NCBI GenBank assembly: GCA_021234155.1
Contig: JAJEKV010000017.1
Coordinates: 3,394,024 to 3,458,023, forward strand
DNA: 64,000 nt
From: Isoetes taiwanensis
Lineage: Eukaryota > Streptophyta > Lycopodiopsida > Isoetales > Isoetaceae
Direction: 5' to 3'
Below the pieces are notes generated by a model that was given only the letters and a program-made list of their open reading frames with translations, did not search any database and was not told the origin of the DNA. A program made the position numbers and the translations under genes. Of this stretch, positions 1-9,654 are shown one piece after another (position 1 is the first letter of the stretch; the number at the start of each line of letters is the position of its first letter).

Positions 1-1500
1 GATTGCTGTGTGCAGATGCAGACTGATGGAAAGTATTGGAGGAAGAACTCGAATCCTTCTAGAGCCGGAGATGCTAGAATGATTTCTTGGTACTGATAAA
101 ATGAACTTTGTTGCAGGTACTGATACGATTTCGAGAGAAAAAAACTCTGATGCTAGGCAGGGACGAGTCTGGTGCAGATGAACTACATGAAAGTGATACA
201 CGCCCTTGAGAGATCCGGTCGATAATTGATGTTGACTTTTGTGGATTGGCAGGAACCAGAAAGAGATAAAGCTGTAAATCGATCATCTCTAGCCCATGTA
301 ATATGAACTTTTGGGCTCAAAGGGGGCTAGCCAAGTGCTGGCCCTCTGCCAAATAATCTGAGAAAGAAATGTTCGTGAAAAACCTGAGACTTGAAGAGGC
401 AGATGAGGTAAAGATTCCTGTAGCATCGTGTGAATATTTTTGGGTGTGCAAGAGGCACAAAATTTCTGATAAGCCAAGATAAACAGAAGATGATAAAAAA
501 TGATCAAAGACATGATTGTTTCTGATAGCTTTTTCAGCAGAGAAAAGATAAAAACACTTGATTTTTTCTTGATTTTGTTGCAGAGAGGAGTGCTGTCACC
601 ACTCCAGAAATCCCTTACTGTAAAACTGTGCTTGCTGCAGCAGGAAAAACAGAGTTTTTGAAAATGATTTTCATAACAAACTAAGGGCTAAGGAATTGAT
701 TGATAAAGGGGCCTCCAGCCGGACCATTTCAACAACTGGTTGGGCCAAATAAAGGGATTAAAGGGTTGAGAGTAGTATACAAGAAGTATTCAAGAACTGA
801 TGATGATGAGAGCAGCAAGAACAACAGCAAAACAGCAAGGCTGAAGCAAGTGATCACGAGCGAACCCGGCATAACGGCGCCAGTGTTAGTTTGAGTTCTT
901 GGCATACACCCTGCAGCAGCAGTCCATGACTGCCGGATGCTACAAGGCTGCCATGCTCATGATCACAAAACAAGAACAAACAAAATAAGAACAAGACAAA
1001 GAAATATGTACAAAGAATGAAGGGAACGTGGCCAAATGAGGCTCTCCAAATATGAGATCAAACCTGAGTACATCTGAAGAGGCTCCGGTCTAATATAGTG
1101 TAGACCACAAATCTGAGCCGTACACTAACTAAATCTAATCCCTACACTTATGTTTAACCTAATCATGCCAAGTGTCAGTCTGCCACCACTGACACCTAAC
1201 ATGTGCATGCACCTAACATGTGCATGCACAATGTTAACCACTAGGTGGTTAACAAGGTGATGGTTGAACTTCAGTCGAGGAGCCACCCAAGGATCATGTA
1301 TTTGGTCAATTTAATAGCTTAAACCGCCTTCTAGTCATAGAATCAGCAAGTTTAGCCTATTAAATTGCCCATAGTAGCTATCTAGATCTCTAGATCCCGG
1401 ACACTAACTAAAGAACCTAACTCTATGATATAGATTAGATCTAGTTCTTTAGTTCTTCCGTGGATGTACATGGATGATGTATCTCTCGTGAACTCCTTGT
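1..1500. other. Non-coding stretch, no gene recognised
   Basis: No reading frame here resembles a known protein; the longest ones are short and low in information. Two small structures are visible. A 17-bp unit is tandemly duplicated at 1193-1209 and 1210-1226. It is followed at once by a perfect palindrome at 1233-1253 with nine-base arms (GTTAACCAC, TAG, GTGGTTAAC). The rest looks like decayed repeat or intergenic DNA. Confidence 0.5.
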
Positions 1501-2395
1501 ATTGGGAAGGGGGTAGAGGCCCCAAAGCTTGGTAGTTGATGCTCCTAGAGTAGCCCTCTAGCACACTCAGATTCGGCCCGGGCGGGTGAACCACACCGGT
1601 TGTGGGTGAAGGGGCCGACCGTGGCTAAGAAGGAGGTTCATGTCCCGACTCTTGAATGACCCTCCGGGTGTGTAAGGCCTACCAGGGATCATTGTGACTA
1701 GGCCTAATGGCTTACCACCGAAAGTGTGGGTAAGGCATGGGCTCGACACCCGTGAAGTGGTGTACACTTTCCGGTGGGTTCACCGAATACGGGCAAAGTG
1801 GCCCTCTAGTCGCCTTTGAGTCAAAGATGCGATCTCGGAGGGAGCGATCCCTTCCCTGCCCCATCAGGCGGGAGGATGAGACCCGTGAATAGCCCCTTTG
1901 GCTATGCATCCGGGCGGGCTACAGGGGCCAGTCCCAACACTTTTCAGCCTACTGCGCAAAGTGTGCACAGTGAGGGGCGGATGGAGTGGACAACCCTATG
2001 CCATGTTCATATGCCCGCCCAAATCCATTGCCATGAATTCGGCCCCCAATGAACGGGGAGACCCAAGCCGCCGGGCCATCCCCCGGAGTCTGAGCCTTGG
2101 GTAGGATTCCCCCATATGTATTGTGCTCACCTTGTTTATGCAGATGTGATGGACCACCCTTCGAGGTGGGTATGTGCTTATGTTCTATACTGACATGTAT
2201 GTTTACGCTTCCGCAGCTAGGTAGGCCCTGAGGGAGACAGGGTAGAATGACACCTTCACTCTTCCCACTGGGACTCATTACGGGTGCAGTGATATGTGGA
2301 GGGCCCTGTATCAGTGTGGAGCTGGTATGGGGGGAGAACTCCTGTTTGTGTACGGTGTGGGCACCGTATGCGAGTAGGGGACGTCACACCTAGGG
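1500..2395. repeat. GC-rich repeat-like island upstream of the DUF7869 gene
   Basis: Base composition rises sharply here, with many GGCC, CCGG and GGG runs, while the flanks are AT-rich. Several overlapping short frames are open on both strands, as expected of GC-rich non-coding DNA, and none resembles a protein family. It ends where the DUF7869-like reading frame begins. It may be a long terminal repeat or the 5' part of an element carrying that gene, but no second copy is present in the window to prove this. Confidence 0.35.
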
Positions 2396-2399
2396 ACAG

Positions 2400-4964
2400 T
2401 ATTCAACTGGAGGGGAACTACACGTTTCCTATAGATGTAGAACCATTGTCAACAATGTTCACACAGTGTAGCAAGAGGCCACTTCCAACTTTCAAACATT
2501 ATCCCACCAAAAGATGCAAGTCAGATTATGATTGTTCTCCTGAAGCTATGATGAAGGTTAGAGGAGGTGAATGTTACTGGGCTTCTTGTGTTAGAATGTT
2601 CACAATAGAGGAGTTGATGGGAGCAAGAGCTACATATCAGGAACATAAGTGTGATAGCAGGAGGAATTTCATGTACACCATATTTGGCTATGCAATTCAG
2701 GATGAAAGATCAAAGAAGAAAAGATTCCCATTGAATGGAAAGTGGATATGTTCAAAAGCATGGATGGCTATACATGGAATTCCAACCTCTTCTTGGCACA
2801 ACTGGCAAAAGAGACATGAAAATGGTAGTAAAATTGCATTGCATGGGAACACCGGGCCCGTAAGGCCTACCTCAAGAACTATAGCTGCAAAGGAAATATT
2901 TGAAAGATATGTGGATTTCAATGCAAAACATGCCACATAAGAGTAAGAAGGATGAACAGTGGTAGAGTTATTGTTGAAAAGAGATTGCCATCCCATTGTA
3001 CCCTTAAGAGCATATTAGAGGAAATAAATGCATTGCTCGGGAACTTGAGTGGCCTCTATATCCCAGCCCAGCTTTTAGTAGGCTATGGAATAAGCATTTC
3101 AAGCATGTGACCATAGCAACTTCAAACAACTTTGCCAAGTGCAATTTATGTGCTAAGTTGAAGGAGACACTAGATAAGACCTGTGCAACCAAGTCTAAGG
3201 GCAAAGATAAGGGAACATATGAAGGACCATATGACAGATCAACTATCATGTAGATCAACTTATTGGATGTGGAGGACCTTATCTGCAATGGAACCTAATA
3301 ACTATCTATGTATTATACATGATAAAATGGACCAACAGAAGACTTGTCTTCCACAATTCAAGTACATTCCTAAGTCATGTGGAAGATCATACCCTTTGCA
3401 GATTTCAATGACTGGGGCAATATTGCATGGGCGCCTCGGACCTATTATGGCCATTTTGGGTTTAGAGTTGTGGAGTGATGGTCCGCATTTTCACATTGGG
3501 AGTATTATGAGGTGTTTAAGAAACTATGAGAAGGGTTACAATGGTCACCTACAGGATCCTACAGCTAGCCAGGCACTACATAGTGCATTGTTGGATGGAA
3601 CCCCTAATAGTATTGAAAAGTTTAGCAAGGCAAGATTTAGGAGGAATGGACCTAATGAACATGTTGGAGCTTCAACATCTCGTGCTAAACCTCGAGATCT
3701 GCCCAGAAAGCTCCTCTTGCAACTAGATAATTGTCTTTGGTCAAAATAAGAACAGGTGGATGTTTTCTTTCCTATCCTACTTAACAGTTGTGGGTATTTT
3801 TGAAAGAGTCAATTTGGGGTTCCTAATGCCCGGACATACTCATGAGGATGTGGATGCATTGTTTGGAAAATATAGTCATGTATTGAGACAGCAGACAGTT
3901 ACCAACTTTCCCAGGCTATTGGAAATATTTCATGGATGTACAAATCCATCTCCTATAGGATCTATCATAGAAGAAGTGCCTGATTGGAAGAGTTTTGTGG
4001 ATGGTTACGCTCTCGACATGGAAGGTCATTCTAGACCTCTTCAATTCACTTTTTGGGTGAGAGAAGGGATTCCAATCATGCAATGGAAAATGAGACCTTC
4101 AGAGGAGAAGTGGAGAGGTGGGGCAGAAATTTGGCACAGGGATGCAAATGGCAAGCCTATGATACCTCCTGGTCAACCAAAAGCTCTAAAACCAACTGAA
4201 GAAGTCAAGCAATTGGGATTGACTAAGGATGGCATCAATGACTACATCAAGCATTGGCAAACTAATTCAGATGAGACTAATCGTGCATTGATAGATTATT
4301 GGAAGAAGGTGATCAACTTGTTGGATGAGGTAGACACATCCTCAGAAGAGCTGAAAGAAGGGTGGTTCCCTAAAAGTAAGTGGAAAACATTGATGATGGT
4401 ACCATTAGTAGCATTGTGAAGGCATATGCTCCTCCTCAATCTGATAAACACTATGTTGGTCCTAAGAAGGATAGGCCAAAATATTTAGGCATGGATTGTT
4501 ATGAACCTTCTACTGACGTGGAGTGCCACCAATTTGTAGTAGTAAAACCAGCAGATCTAGAGACCTATCTAGTGTGGTTGGGATACACTATCTCGGATAT
4601 TTGCAAATAAGAAGGTGATGTTAACTTCAATAAGGTGCGCGTGGAATGGTGGTGTCCAGTACATCAGTTGAGTAATGTCACCGATAAAGAAAGATATTCA
4701 GATTGTTTGACAAAGAGGTGGAGGAGAAATCCAAGTGATCCTGATCTTTGGCTAGACATTGAAACCGTATTGTACTCGTGGACTCCAAAAACTATTCCTA
4801 GTAAAACAGCGAGAGTTACAATACCTCAGGATGTAAGGAATAAGGTTCTCATATCCTTGGGGATGCTAGTGGAAAAACGAAAAACAGTTACTATGTATCT
4901 TTTTCTACAGTTAATAAAAGTTGTGTACTACTTGAGTTCCATGATATATGATTTTGTAATTTGA
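2400..4964 (+). pseudogene. DUF7869-type protein, multiply frameshifted
   Basis: Successive fragments in changing frames read like one protein of the DUF7869 type. That is an uncharacterised family found in plants, oomycetes and invertebrates and often suspected of mobile-element origin. Visible in order: a segment around 2740-2880 with KWICSKAW and IHGIPTSSW; a C-x2-C zinc-binding pair (KCNLCAKLK) at about 3135-3165; HDKMDQQKTCLP near 3320-3350; LPRKLLLQLDNC near 3700-3735; FERVNLGFLMPGHTHEDVDALF at 3802-3865; and a C-terminal stretch with VRVEWWCP after 4630. The acidic residues in QLDNC and HTHEDVD are the most conserved and could be catalytic. Frame changes fall near 2940, 3170, 3745 and 4380, and there is an in-frame TAA at 4608. 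At least five lesions mean the gene is dead unless some are introns. No terminal repeats were recognised around it. Confidence 0.65.
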
Positions 4965-5106
4965 AGTTAAGGTGTGAATTTATATTCCCGTGTGTGATTA
5001 TATGTTAACGTCTATTCTAGTCTAAGGGCAACAAAGTTACTAAAAAAGTGAATTTAACAAAGTTACTAAAAAAGTGCAATATAAAATTTATCCCAAAATT
5101 AAGACA

Positions 5107-5111
5107 TAATC
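5107..5111. repeat. Left target-site duplication of the Copia element (TAATC)
   Basis: These five bases directly precede the 5' LTR and are repeated exactly at 9650-9654, just after the last bases of the element. A 5-bp duplication is what Copia-type integrases make. Confidence 0.85.
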
Positions 5112-5595
5112 TGTTGGAATTACATGCCTAAGTGGTGGCATCTTGACCCAAATGACACATGGTTAGCGTCTACATATATGTTTTGCATGGAACAAAAATA
5201 AAAGGGGAAAAGCAGACTAAAAATATTCGGTGAAGAGTGCAGAAGTTTTTTTCTGAACAGGAACAGCCGACGTCATCGTTTTTTAGCCGGATTTGTTGAA
5301 CTCGGCATTTGTTGCCGAAACAGGCCTTGGAGTTTCCGGATGCTGCCGGATTTGATGTTGGAGCAGGGTAAAACAGGTGAATATCTGTGATATGATGTTT
5401 TCTATAGTAGAAGACAGTCTGTTTGTCAGTTCTGTGTGATACTGTAATCTAGTCCTGTGTGGAATTCTCTGTGGGTTGTGATTTGCTTTAAGCAGGTGCA
5501 TCCTTTGTGGATTTGAAGGAGGTGCTAAGGGAGAAGATTGAGTTTGGATTTTCTTCTGGGTTCAATTCCCGGGCTCAAAGCGTTTGATTCCAACA
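5112..5595 (+). repeat. 5' LTR of the Copia element
   Basis: It begins TGTTGGAAT and ends ATTCCAACA, a perfect nine-base terminal inverted repeat with the canonical TG...CA ends. Its right end lies two bases before a match to the plant initiator methionine tRNA, and its left end abuts the target-site duplication. Length 484 bp is normal for plant Copia LTRs. Only the last 14 bp are repeated at the element's right end. Confidence 0.88.
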
Positions 5596-5597
5596 AG

Positions 5598-5609
5598 TGG
5601 TATCAGAGC
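5598..5609 (+). promoter_or_regulatory. Primer-binding site, complementary to initiator Met-tRNA
   Basis: TGGTATCAGAGC lies two bases after the 5' LTR. This is the standard minus-strand primer-binding site of plant Copia elements, pairing with the 3' end of tRNA-iMet. Confidence 0.92.
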
Positions 5610-5632
5610 CAGCCTTTGAGTCTAAAAGGGAG

Positions 5633-8101
5633 ATGGCATCTAATAAGGTTGCTGCCTCTATTTTAGCTGACGTTAAGGTGTATAAAGGAGGATCTGGTTT
5701 TCAGGCATGGAAGATGAAAGTTGAAAAGGCTTTGGAAGCAGAGGGGCTATGGGATTTGGTTCGTCCTCTCACAGAAACTGAGAAGCAAAGGCGAGTAACT
5801 ATGAAGAATGAAGCTGCAGAATCGTCAAAGCTGGAGGTATCTGCGGAATCAGCAAAGGCCGCAAAGGATGCTGCAAAAGATTTAGCCCAAGCAAAAGGTA
5901 TTATCATTTCAAAGCTTGGTTATGGTATTATAGCGTCAATTCATGGTATGGATCCACGAGATATGTGGCAGTATTTGTTAAATGAATATGAACAGTTAAC
6001 CGCATCTCAGAGACATAAATTGGAACAGGAATTAAGAATGTTGAAATATGAAAGTGGTCAAGATCTGGTTGAGTTATTTGATAAAATGGATGGAATATTT
6101 ATGGATTTAGAAGGTGCTGTGCCTCTTTCTGTTCAATCAAAAATTCTTTATATCTCAGATGTATTTGCTGCATATGATGAAAATATTGCATCCTTAATTC
6201 GCACGATGGCTAGAACTAAAGAAGAAGCTATAAGTATTGCAAGGACTGAAATTACGCAAAGAGAAGCAAGAAGAAATTATGATCAAGGGGGAGATAATAT
6301 ATTGTATTTTGGGAGAGGAAGAGGCAGAAGTAAGGATGTAATATGTTATGGTTGTGGAGAAACTGGACACATTAAGCCAAACTGCACTAGAATTAGAGGC
6401 CGTTCATGCTATGCTTGCGGAGGAGCTGGTCATCTAGCCAATATGTGTACAAAAAGGGGAAGAGGACGTGGAAACTTTAGGGGATCTTCTAGTAGAGGTG
6501 TGTCCAGAAGTGTTACCTTTTCAAAGCCAACTATAGGTTCTGTATCAGAAGAAATTCCTGAGGAGGAGGTAAAGTCATATGCTTTGTTAAAGTCATATGC
6601 TTTGTCAAATTTATGTGATGAAAATATTTCTAACCCTATGGTTATAGATTCTGGAGCTGAAAAATCCGTGATGCAAAGTTCACAAATTTTAAGAAAGCTT
6701 GAGACTAGTAAGCTCAGATGTGTGCGTATGGCTAATGGAGAAAAGCAAAATGTAGAAGCTTGTGGTGTGTTAGAGCTCATAGGAGAAGATGGAAAAATTA
6801 TTACCATTAATAATGTATTGTGTGTACCAGGGATGATAAAAAACCTAATATCTGTAGCAGATTTAGTTGATAAAAATTATAAAGTCTTGTTTGACAAGCA
6901 TATGTGTATAGTTCATGATAATGGAAAAATAGTGTTGTATGCAAGAAGAATTGGAAATCGTTTTGAGCTTTGTCCTAGAAGTATAAATATTTTATCAAGT
7001 GAAGTTGAAAAGGAAAACTCAATGGAATTGTGGCATCAGAGATTAGGCCACACGAACTTGAAAAATATAATTTTTATGAAAAAACACAAGTTACTGGACG
7101 GTTTGGACTTTATAGATAATAGTGAGGGAAGTGCTTTGTGTCATGGATGTATGTTGGGCAAACAAAGTAGAAAGCCTTTTCCTATGAAGAGTGAACGGGT
7201 AAATGAAAAATTAGCCCTAGTGCATTCAGATGTATGTGGACCTATGAGAGTTAGAAGTGTTAGTGGAAAATACTATTTTGTGTCATTTATTGATGACTAT
7301 ACAAGAAAAGCTAAGTGGTACTTCTTAACTCATAAAAGTCAGGTGCTCAACTCATTTAAAGCCTATCTTGCAGAAGTAGAACGTGAAACAGGTGCTAAAT
7401 TAAAATGTTTAAGATCAGATAGAGGGGGAGAGTACTTATCAAATGAATTTAAAAGGTTTTGTTTAGAGACAGGAATCAAAAGGCAGTTAACTTGCAGAGG
7501 TACTCCTCAACAGAATGGTGTCTCTGAAAGAAAGAATCGAACGGTAATGGAAGCAGCTCGGGCTATGTTAAAGCATGCAGGTCTTCCAAATTTCTTATGG
7601 GCAGAAGCTGTAAATACCGCGTTCTATATTCAAAATAAGATCTCAAGCAGATCCCTGAATGGTCAGATCCCGGATGAGTTATGGACCGGCAAGCGTCAAT
7701 CGGTAAAAGACTTTAAAGCTTTTGGTTGTTTGGCATATTCAAAGGTAATAGATGATAAGATATCAAAATTGGATGATAGAAGTAAGGAAACATATTTTAT
7801 TGGATACGATAAAGAATCAAAAGGGTATAGGCTCTATGATCCAAATAAAAAGAAAGTGATTATAAGTCGAGATGTCATTTTTTCTTTGAAAATATATTAT
7901 ACAAAGATCGGGTTTCTAAGTACTAATAAAGAAGATCGAGATGCGATAAAGATGCGAGATAAAAGATATTGGCGGGAACCGATAGATTATTTTGATGATA
8001 AGGAAGAAAAGCCATTGTCAATCAAGCGGATGAAGAAGCTGACCGGGGAAGGGTCGCCTGAGCATACCGATAACGAAATGGAACCCGGCTCGAGCCAATA
8101 A
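5633..8101 (+). CDS. Copia gag-protease-integrase polyprotein (truncated before RT)
   Basis: The open frame extends upstream to a GTG inside the primer-binding site, but the first ATG at 5633 is the likely start, giving 822 residues. Domains in order: a Copia-type Gag (residues 1-220); two CCHC zinc knuckles (CYGCGETGHIKPNC at about 238-251, CYACGGAGHLANMC at about 259-272); an aspartic protease with DSG at 339-341; a GAG-pre-integrase segment (LWHQRLGHTN then CHGCMLGKQ); and an integrase core with D533, D596 and E632. The 35 residues between the second Asp and the Glu match the DD35E pattern. The frame ends at 8101, before the RT, whereas a working element would have one polyprotein of about 1300 residues. 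This part is remarkably free of lesions compared with the RT behind it. Confidence 0.9.
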   Translation: MASNKVAASILADVKVYKGGSGFQAWKMKVEKALEAEGLWDLVRPLTETEKQRRVTMKNEAAESSKLEVSAESAKAAKDAAKDLAQAKGIIISKLGYGIIASIHGMDPRDMWQYLLNEYEQLTASQRHKLEQELRMLKYESGQDLVELFDKMDGIFMDLEGAVPLSVQSKILYISDVFAAYDENIASLIRTMARTKEEAISIARTEITQREARRNYDQGGDNILYFGRGRGRSKDVICYGCGETGHIKPNCTRIRGRSCYACGGAGHLANMCTKRGRGRGNFRGSSSRGVSRSVTFSKPTIGSVSEEIPEEEVKSYALLKSYALSNLCDENISNPMVIDSGAEKSVMQSSQILRKLETSKLRCVRMANGEKQNVEACGVLELIGEDGKIITINNVLCVPGMIKNLISVADLVDKNYKVLFDKHMCIVHDNGKIVLYARRIGNRFELCPRSINILSSEVEKENSMELWHQRLGHTNLKNIIFMKKHKLLDGLDFIDNSEGSALCHGCMLGKQSRKPFPMKSERVNEKLALVHSDVCGPMRVRSVSGKYYFVSFIDDYTRKAKWYFLTHKSQVLNSFKAYLAEVERETGAKLKCLRSDRGGEYLSNEFKRFCLETGIKRQLTCRGTPQQNGVSERKNRTVMEAARAMLKHAGLPNFLWAEAVNTAFYIQNKISSRSLNGQIPDELWTGKRQSVKDFKAFGCLAYSKVIDDKISKLDDRSKETYFIGYDKESKGYRLYDPNKKKVIISRDVIFSLKIYYTKIGFLSTNKEDRDAIKMRDKRYWREPIDYFDDKEEKPLSIKRMKKLTGEGSPEHTDNEMEPGSSQ

Positions 8102-9602
8102 GGCGCGAAGAAGGACTGAAGCTGAATTGCTTTAAAGAGGGGATATCTTTTGATACTTCACAATATGGAAGGGATGAGGCGGGAAGAAGTACTAGGAGAA
8201 GTGCTTTGAAAGCAAACAAGAAAGAGAAGAAGGCTTAACGGTAATTCCTGCTCTTATGTGCAGATTAGAAATTGATACACCAAGCAACTATAATGAAGCT
8301 ATAGAAAGTCTAGATTCCGAGAAATGGAAGGATGCAATGAATCGAGGAACTAAGTTCTTTTGAGCGTCTGAGGAGCATTATAAAGCTGGTTGCCGGACCT
8401 ACTAACAGAAATATTGTTGGAAATAAATGGATTTTTTAGAATTAAACGAGGGGACCCGGATGGGCAAACTCGGAAATTTAAAGCTAGATTGGTGAAAGGG
8501 TTTACTCAAAAAGAAGGTATTGATTATGATGAAACATTCTCTCCGTCGTTAAATTAACAAGTGTCGAGAGGGCAATTATGGCTCTTTGCTAATATGCACA
8601 ACTTAGAGTTACATCATATGGATGTTTTGCCGCGGCATTTCTCAATCGCAGAGACTTGGATGAAGAAATTTATATGGAGCAGCCTCCTGGATCTGAAGTT
8701 GATGGAGATAAGGTGTGGAAGTTGGGAAAGCGTTATATATGGCCTAAGACAAGCTCCACGTCGATTGTATGTATGTATTGACAATCATTTGAAAACACAT
8801 GGGTTTGAAAAAACTAAATATGGATGGAAATGTCTATATCTATAGGAAAGATGGATACTTTTGCATAATTGCGGTTTATGTAGATGATTGCGCGTAATGG
8901 CGCTAATGATATTGGTTGCTTAAATTATTGCAAAGATATTCTAAAGAAAAGATTTCAAATGACAGACTTGGGGAGCTTAAGCGGTTATTAGGTATGGAAA
9001 TTCTGAGAGATAAAGAGAAGGGATTTATAGCTATTACTCAAAAACTTAAAATATTTTAGGCATGCTTAAAAGATTTGGAATGATAGAATGTAAGCACTGC
9101 AAGCACTCCAAAGTAGCGGGCAGAAAATCAACTTCGAGATGTGTCCCAAAAAAACAAAGAAGAAGAGCATATCATGATGAATCGACCTTATAGAGAGCTT
9201 ATTGGATGTCTTCAATATGTATCAATTTGTACGCGTCGATATTTCATATGGAGTAAATGTGCTAAGCCAATTTCTAAAATAATCTGGTGAAGGTCACCGG
9301 AAATCGCTAAAACGTATTTTAAGGTTTCGAAAGGTACTGGGACTATGGTCTTGTATTGAGGGGCGTGAACATGATGTAAAATTGCAAGGTCTATTACTTG
9401 AAGGTTTTGCAGATGCAGATTGGGGAGGTGATCAGGACACTCATGGGAATCAAGGTCGGGGATATGCGCTTGCTGGGAGAGTCTGCTATTTCTTGGAAAA
9501 GTAAGAAACAAACCTCTATTGCTCTTTCTGGCCAGGTTTGAATATGCCGGTGTCTCTTGCATCTAGAGAAATTGTCTGGCTTAGACGGCTTCTAGCAGAG
9601 TT
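8102..9602 (+). pseudogene. Decayed reverse transcriptase and RNase H of the Copia element
   Basis: Copia RT landmarks appear in shifting frames: [20 protein letters not shown] at about 8480-8540, LHHMDV near 8595, an EIYMEQPPG-like block near 8665, the W-K-L-G-K block near 8730, and the catalytic YVDD at about 8876-8887. RNase H is marked by FADADWGGD near 9405-9430 and by the terminal SREIVWLRRLLAELE block before 9602. Many single-base indels and stops separate the pieces, so no RT product is possible. The contrast with the open gag-integrase frame suggests uneven decay or purely chance loss. Confidence 0.82.
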
Positions 9603-9638
9603 AGAAATTGTCTGGCTTAGACGGCTTCTAGCTTAGTT
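9567..9638 (+). repeat. 36-bp tandem duplication at the Copia 3' deletion scar
   Basis: A 36-bp unit at 9567-9602, coding for the end of RNase H, is repeated from 9603 to about 9633 and then runs straight into the LTR terminal 14 bp. Its position at the junction suggests that the deletion of the 3' LTR was repaired with a templated duplication. Confidence 0.75.
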
Positions 9639-9649
9639 TGATTCCAACA

Positions 9650-9654
9650 TAATC
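9650..9654. repeat. Right target-site duplication of the Copia element (TAATC)
   Basis: Exact copy of 5107-5111, directly after ATTCCAACA. It proves the right border of the insertion even though the 3' LTR is gone. Confidence 0.85.

Larger units (their letters stand above)
5112..9649 (+). mobile_element. Ty1/Copia LTR retrotransposon with 3' LTR deleted
   Basis: A complete left half is present: a 484-bp LTR, a primer-binding site and a gag-protease-integrase frame. This is followed by a heavily decayed reverse transcriptase and RNase H. Domain order (integrase before RT) defines the Copia superfamily. The right edge keeps only the last 14 bp of an LTR (GTTTGATTCCAACA, 9636-9649). It is still followed by TAATC, which matches the left flank, so both insertion boundaries are intact and the missing 3' LTR was lost by internal deletion after insertion. 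A 36-bp tandem duplication sits exactly at the deletion scar. The element cannot be autonomous. Confidence 0.9.

Noticed and set aside
5597-5632. GTG start giving a longer Copia polyprotein
   Set aside because: The extra codons overlap the tRNA primer-binding site. The first ATG is at 5633 and starts the known Gag region.
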